From JASJHI01 sp033791105 (GTDB taxonomy: Bacteria > Actinomycetota > Acidimicrobiia > Acidimicrobiales > Ilumatobacteraceae), in NCBI GenBank assembly GCA_033791105.1, contig JASJHI010000296.1, positions 1-8,676 on the forward strand: a DNA stretch of 8,676 nt. The letters run 5' to 3'. Both the position numbers and the translations under genes were made by a program. Within the stretch, counting starts at the first letter, position 1, and the number at the start of each line of letters is the position of its first letter. The notes below the pieces were generated by a model. That model had not been told where the DNA came from. It worked only from the letters and a program-made list of their open reading frames with translations, and did no database searches. Below are positions 5,397 to 8,676 of this stretch, piece by piece.

Positions 5397-5791
5397 TGGC
5401 CAAGCCAAGCACCGGTCGTCGGCCCCGCAAGCGCGACCGCAAGAACGTCAGCTCCGGCGTCGTTCACATCAAGAGCTCGTTCAACAACACGATCGTTTCG
5501 ATCACCGACCACGAGGGCAACGTCATCGCCTGGGCGTCCTCCGGGGCTGTCGGTTACAAGGGCAGCCGCAAGAGCACGCCGTTCGCGGCGCAGCTCGCCG
5601 CCGAGAAGGCGGGCCGCGCCGCTATCGAGCACGGCATGCGCCGCGCCGAGATCGAGGTCAAGGGCCCGGGTTCGGGTCGCGACACCGCGGTCCGTTCCAT
5701 CCAGAACACCGGGATTGAGGTCGTCTCGATCAAGGATGTCACCCCGGTTCCCCACAATGGTTGCCGCCAGCCCAAGCGGCGCCGCGGGTGA
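5396..5791 (+). CDS. rpsK: 30S ribosomal protein S11
   Basis: 131-residue platform protein of the 30S subunit that binds 16S rRNA with S6, S18 and S21 near the mRNA exit. A basic N-terminal tail (RRPRKRDRKN, 8-17) precedes GVVHIKSSFNNTIVSITDHEG (21-41). GYKGSRKSTPFAAQ (53-66) and the C-terminal PHNGCRQPKRRRG (119-131) complete the family pattern. N121-G122 lies where E. coli S11 carries an isoaspartate. The start is the ATG overlapping the rpsM stop by one base, with GAGGAA inside the end of rpsM as ribosome site. The frame stays open upstream, but that stretch lies out of frame within rpsM. Confidence 0.98.
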   Translation: MAKPSTGRRPRKRDRKNVSSGVVHIKSSFNNTIVSITDHEGNVIAWASSGAVGYKGSRKSTPFAAQLAAEKAGRAAIEHGMRRAEIEVKGPGSGRDTAVRSIQNTGIEVVSIKDVTPVPHNGCRQPKRRRG

Positions 5792-5808
5792 GAGAGGTCG
5801 TCTGAATC

Positions 5809-6426
5809 ATGGCTCGCTACACCGGTCCCAAGGTGCGCATCTCGCGCCGCCTGAGCACCAACATCTTCGAAAACGAGAAGGGCCGTCGGGCCCTCGAGCG
5901 TCGTCCCTTCCCGCCTGGCGCCCACGGTCGCACCCGGCGCCGCAACTCCGGCAGCGAGTACCTCGCGCAGATGCAGGAGAAGCAGAAGGCGAAGTACATC
6001 TACGGCGTCCTCGAAAAGCAGTTCCGCAAGACCTATGACGAGGCGATCCGCCTCCAGGGTCCCACCGGTGAGATCCTGCTCCGGATGCTCGAGCAGCGCC
6101 TCGACAACGTCGTCTTCCGCGCCGGCTGGGCGTCGACTCGCCCTCAGGCCCGCCAGTTCGTGAATCACGGGCTGATCCAGGTCAACGGCAAGCGCGTCGA
6201 CATCCCGAGCTACCGCTGCAAGAAGGGTGCCGTCATCTCACTGTCGCCCAAGGCGCAGAAGATGATCACCGTCCAGCACAACATCGACGTGCTCGACCGG
6301 TCGCTCGTCGGCTGGCTCGAGTCCGGCGACGCCGGCAAGGAAGTCACCGTGCGCAGCCTCCCTGAGCGCGAGCACATCGATGTCCCCGTCCGCGAGTCGC
6401 TCATCGTCGAGCTCTACTCGAAGTAG
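5809..6426 (+). CDS. rpsD: 30S ribosomal protein S4 (zinc-free form)
   Basis: 205-residue primary 16S rRNA-binding protein that starts 30S assembly and helps maintain decoding accuracy; in E. coli it also represses its operon. The N-terminal domain starts MARYTGPKVRISRRLSTN, and the cysteines that bind zinc in C+ S4 proteins are absent. PFPPGAHGRTRR (33-44) and YGVLEKQFRKTY (65-76) are typical. The S4 RNA-binding domain spans about 93-157 (LEQRLDNVVFRAG, then QARQFVNHGLIQVNGKRVDIP). Only C137 remains, outside the zinc site. ATG 5809 lies 17 nt after rpsK, with AGAGAGG about 11 nt upstream. The absence of zinc ligands is common in actinobacteria and contrasts with the zinc-binding L36 of the same operon. 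Confidence 0.98.
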   Translation: MARYTGPKVRISRRLSTNIFENEKGRRALERRPFPPGAHGRTRRRNSGSEYLAQMQEKQKAKYIYGVLEKQFRKTYDEAIRLQGPTGEILLRMLEQRLDNVVFRAGWASTRPQARQFVNHGLIQVNGKRVDIPSYRCKKGAVISLSPKAQKMITVQHNIDVLDRSLVGWLESGDAGKEVTVRSLPEREHIDVPVRESLIVELYSK

Positions 6427-6432
6427 TCCCCC

Positions 6433-6453
6433 GGCGTCGCGGTCCGCCACGCC
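6433..6453 (+). other. Hairpin in the rpsD-rpoA gap
   Basis: GGCGT (6433-6437) pairs with ACGCC (6449-6453). Inside, after one C-C mismatch, GCG pairs with CGC around a GTC loop. It begins 7 nt past the rpsD stop codon in the largest gap of the operon (76 nt). No T run follows; the next bases are C- and A-rich up to the rpoA ribosome site. A partial attenuator, a processing site or a 3'-end stabiliser that sets ribosomal protein versus RNA polymerase output is plausible but unproven. Confidence 0.4.
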
Positions 6454-6502
6454 ACCCAAACGCAGCACCCCCCAAAGAATTCGTTGAAAGGTTCCGGCAC
6501 CA

Positions 6503-7435
6503 ATGCTCCTCATGCAGCGCCCCACGATCGAAGCCCTCGATGAGGAAGCGGCCGATCGTCAGAAGTTCGCGGTCGGCCCGCTCGAGCCCGGCTTCGGGCA
6601 CACGCTCGGCAACTCGCTCCGGCGGACGCTGCTGTCGTCGATCCCCGGCGCAGCGATCTCGACCGTCCGGTTCGATGAGTCACTGCACGAGTTCGACACG
6701 ATCGGCGGCGTCGCCGAGGATGTCACCGACATCATCCTCAACCTGAAAGACGTCGTGCTCACCTCCCACTCCGAGGAGCCCGTCTCGCTGCGCCTCGATG
6801 CCCGCGGTGCGGGTGTGGTCACCGCCGGCGACATCGAGCTCCCCGCCGACGTCGAGGTGCTCAATCCGGGACTTCACGTTGCCACGCTCAACACGAGGGG
6901 CCACCTCGCCATCGACCTCACGGTCGAGCAGGGCCGCGGCTACCTCTCGAGCAACCGTGAGGACGACAACCGCACGATCGGCGTCATTCCGATCGACGCG
7001 ATCTTCAGTCCGGTGCGCCGCGTCGCGTTCGAGGTCGAGCCGACCCGCGTCGAGCAGTCGACCAACTACGACCGCCTCGTGCTCGAGATCGAGACCGACG
7101 GTTCGCTCAGTCCCTCCGAGGCGCTCGCCTCCGCCGGCGCCACGCTGCGCTCGCTGGTCGACCTCGTCGCCACGATGTCCGACGAGCCCCAGGGCCTCGA
7201 GCTCGGCGAGATCGTCGACGCCACTGTCAGCTCACCCGATCTCGACCTCCCGATCGAAGATCTCGATCTGTCCGAGCGGCCCAACAACTGCCTCAAGCGG
7301 GCGCAGGTCAACACGGTCGGCGAACTGCTCACCAAGAACGAAGACGACCTCCTCAACATCACCAACTTTGGGCAGAAGAGCCTCGACGAGGTGAAGGCCA
7401 AGCTCGACGAGCGGGGCCTCACCCTCCGCGGCTGA
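6503..7435 (+). CDS. rpoA: DNA-directed RNA polymerase subunit alpha
   Basis: 310-residue alpha subunit. The dimeric N-terminal domain nucleates polymerase assembly with beta and beta'; the C-terminal domain contacts UP elements and activators. The N-domain shows FAVGPLEPGFGHTLGNSLRR (22-41) and LLSSIPGAAI (43-52), the classic alpha signature, and NREDDNRTIGVIPIDAIFSPV (151-171). An acidic linker (about 232-255) leads to the C-domain at about 250-310, with ERPNNCLKRAQVNTVGEL (258-275) and FGQKSLDEVKAKLDERGL. R259 aligns with E. coli R265, the key UP-element residue. The start is ATG 6503, behind GAAAGG 11 nt upstream; ATG 6512, three codons later, is an alternative. It follows rpsD after a 76-nt gap holding a hairpin. 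Confidence 0.98.
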   Translation: MLLMQRPTIEALDEEAADRQKFAVGPLEPGFGHTLGNSLRRTLLSSIPGAAISTVRFDESLHEFDTIGGVAEDVTDIILNLKDVVLTSHSEEPVSLRLDARGAGVVTAGDIELPADVEVLNPGLHVATLNTRGHLAIDLTVEQGRGYLSSNREDDNRTIGVIPIDAIFSPVRRVAFEVEPTRVEQSTNYDRLVLEIETDGSLSPSEALASAGATLRSLVDLVATMSDEPQGLELGEIVDATVSSPDLDLPIEDLDLSERPNNCLKRAQVNTVGELLTKNEDDLLNITNFGQKSLDEVKAKLDERGLTLRG

Positions 7436-7481
7436 GCGCCGCGACCACACGATTCACGTTCGCACGAAAGACGACTGAACG

Positions 7482-7850
7482 ATGCCCACTCCACGCCGCT
7501 CCCGCAGTTTCGGTAACTCGGCCGCCCACCAGCGACTGATGCTCGCCAACCTCGCCGCGTCGCTGTTCGCCGCCGAGGCGATCGACACCACCGAAGCAAA
7601 GGCGAAGGCCCTGCGCCCGATCGCCGAGAAGCTCATCACGAAGGCCAAGAAGGCCCAGGAGGAGGGTCCGATGCAGGTGCACCGGATCCGTCAGATCCAG
7701 GGCTACCTCGGCGACCGTGAGATGACCTACAAGCTCGTCCACGACGTCGCCCCACGCTACGTCGAGCGCAACGGCGGGTACACCCGCATCCTCAAGCTGG
7801 GCTCACGCCACGGCGACAGCGCCAAGATGGCGCGCATCGAACTCGTCTGA
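7482..7850 (+). CDS. rplQ: 50S ribosomal protein L17
   Basis: 122-residue large-subunit protein located near the peptide exit region. The N-terminus MPTPRRSRSFGNSAAHQRLM matches the MPTP type common in actinobacteria. LANLAASLFAAEAIDTTEAK (21-40), LRPIAEKLITKAKK (44-57) and the C-terminal RNGGYTRILKLGSRHGDSAK (96-115) followed by MARIEL are the family hallmarks. Length is normal. The ATG at 7482 is fixed by the MPTP start; only a weak GAAAGAC purine run precedes it. It lies 46 nt after rpoA and 5 nt before the GTG of truA, so co-transcription with both is very likely. Confidence 0.98.
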   Translation: MPTPRRSRSFGNSAAHQRLMLANLAASLFAAEAIDTTEAKAKALRPIAEKLITKAKKAQEEGPMQVHRIRQIQGYLGDREMTYKLVHDVAPRYVERNGGYTRILKLGSRHGDSAKMARIELV

Positions 7851-7855
7851 GCGTC

Positions 7856-8676
7856 GTGGCGGAGGATGCACTCCGCAACGTTCGGTTGACGGTGGCCTAT
7901 GACGGCACCGATCTCCATGGGTTTGCCCCCTCCCAGGGTGTGCCGACGGTGATGGGCACGCTGAACCCCGAGATCGAGCGCATCGTGCGGCGACCGGTCG
8001 ACCTGGTCGGCGCAGGACGCACCGACGCCGGCGTGCACGCGTGGGGTCAAGTCGTGAGCGGCCCGATTCCCCTCGACACCGATCTCGGTAGGTTGACGCA
8101 CAGCCTCAACCGGCTCTGCGGCCCCGCGATCTCGGTGCGTCGAGCCGAGTGGGCAGATCGCGGCTTCTCCGCCCGATTCTCCGCGGCATCGCGTACCTAC
8201 CGGTACTCGATCTGGAACCTTCCAGCGCCGAATCCGCTCGTCGCACGCTTCTCGTGGCACGTCGCCGCGCCGCTCGATGTCGACACCATGAACGCGGCCG
8301 CCACCGACTTGCTCGGCGACAACGACTTCAGCTCGTTCTGTCGGCGTCCGAAGGTGCCCGCCGGCCGATCCGAGCCGAGCCTGGTGCGGCGCCTGACGAC
8401 GGCGCGCTGGGTTGCCGGGATGGAGGCCGGGATGCAGGCCGGGATGCAGGCCAGGATGCAGGACGGCATGCTCGAGTTCGAGATCACTGCCAGCGCCTTC
8501 TGCCATCAGATGGTGCGGAGCATCGTCGGTACGCTCGTCGACGTCGGCCTCGGCCGGCGCGCGGCGTCGTCCGTTGCTCCGACCTTGGCCGCCCGCGACC
8601 GCCAGGCCGCTGGGCAGGTTGCGCCGCCGACCGGGCTCGTCCTCTGGTCGGTCGACTACACCGGTGAGCGCTGGGA
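7856..8676 (+). CDS. truA: tRNA pseudouridine(38-40) synthase TruA (partial, right edge)
   Basis: 273 complete codons visible, with no stop before the window ends. TruA converts U38, U39 and U40 of the tRNA anticodon arm to pseudouridine. VRLTVAYDGTDLHGF (9-23) opens the first domain. GAGRTDAGVHA (52-62) holds the catalytic aspartate, D57. SRTYRYSIW (112-120), NDFSSFCR (156-163) and FCHQMVRSIVGTLVDVGLG (215-233) complete the family pattern. The protein is near its normal end at residue 273, so few codons should be missing. The start is GTG 7856, 5 nt after rplQ, without a clear ribosome site, suggesting coupled translation; GGAGGATG at 7861 is out of frame. Oddly, residues 188-202 (AGMEAGMQAGMQARM) are encoded by a 12-bp tandem repeat that lengthens the loop before the conserved DGMLEFEI strand. 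Confidence 0.96.
   Translation, partial: MAEDALRNVRLTVAYDGTDLHGFAPSQGVPTVMGTLNPEIERIVRRPVDLVGAGRTDAGVHAWGQVVSGPIPLDTDLGRLTHSLNRLCGPAISVRRAEWADRGFSARFSAASRTYRYSIWNLPAPNPLVARFSWHVAAPLDVDTMNAAATDLLGDNDFSSFCRRPKVPAGRSEPSLVRRLTTARWVAGMEAGMQAGMQARMQDGMLEFEITASAFCHQMVRSIVGTLVDVGLGRRAASSVAPTLAARDRQAAGQVAPPTGLVLWSVDYTGERW
8414..8470 (+). repeat. 12-bp tandem repeat inside truA
   Basis: Four consecutive copies of GCCGGGATGCAG run from 8414 to 8461. Copy 1 has one change (GGAG for GCAG), copies 2 and 3 are identical, and copy 4 has one change (AGG for GGG). A degenerate fifth piece, GACGGCATG, follows to 8470. The unit is a multiple of three, so copy-number change keeps the truA frame and adds or removes four residues (A-G-M-Q). 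The near identity of the copies points to recent expansion by slippage. Confidence 0.9.

Noticed and set aside
7757..8506. A 249-residue minus-strand frame containing repeated H-P-G-L units.
   Set aside because: The repeat is the antisense reading of the truA 12-bp repeat; truA has its catalytic and C-terminal motifs intact on the plus strand.

Overview
The window comes from a high-GC bacterium, most likely an actinobacterium. The evidence is the infA-rpmJ-rpsM-rpsK-rpsD-rpoA-rplQ-truA gene order, an L17 that begins MPTP and continues into a conserved AHQR segment, GC-rich codons with frequent GTG/TTG starts, and an S4 protein without zinc cysteines. An Acidimicrobiia-like lineage would fit, but that is a guess from protein flavour and no search was run.

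Layout. Positions 1-123 hold no gene. They contain a T-rich patch, a small GC hairpin and a very G-rich block. A minus-strand gene (124-1593) encodes an exported lipoprotein with seven D-x-x-T-G-like turns, probably a beta-propeller. It is divergent, across 88 bp, from a TetR-family regulator (1682-2320, plus). The regulator converges on a two-gene minus-strand acyl-CoA operon: a PaaG-like enoyl-CoA hydratase/isomerase (3541-4383) followed 8 nt later by an acyl-CoA dehydrogenase (2372-3532). A 247-bp divergent spacer separates this operon from the translation/transcription cluster on the plus strand: infA (IF-1), rpmJ (L36), rpsM (S13), rpsK (S11), rpsD (S4), rpoA (RNA polymerase alpha), rplQ (L17) and truA (tRNA pseudouridine synthase, cut by the right edge).

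How the genes relate. The right half is a classic alpha-type operon with short gaps or overlaps. It makes an initiation factor, ribosomal proteins and RNA polymerase alpha together. The only sizeable internal gap (76 nt, rpsD-rpoA) contains a hairpin. The left half looks like a lipid or aromatic acyl-CoA catabolic module beside a TetR regulator, which may or may not control it. The lipoprotein has no clear functional link to either.

No wholly new system is visible; most of the window is core genome. The points most worth checking are: a 12-bp tandem repeat that lengthens a loop of TruA; an acyl-CoA dehydrogenase whose catalytic base appears to have moved to the isovaleryl-CoA dehydrogenase position; a neighbouring crotonase that lacks both hydratase glutamates; a non-ATG and possibly CTG start for infA behind a leader hairpin; a divergent spacer where both genes look leaderless around a central inverted repeat; and a G-quadruplex-type block after the lipoprotein gene.
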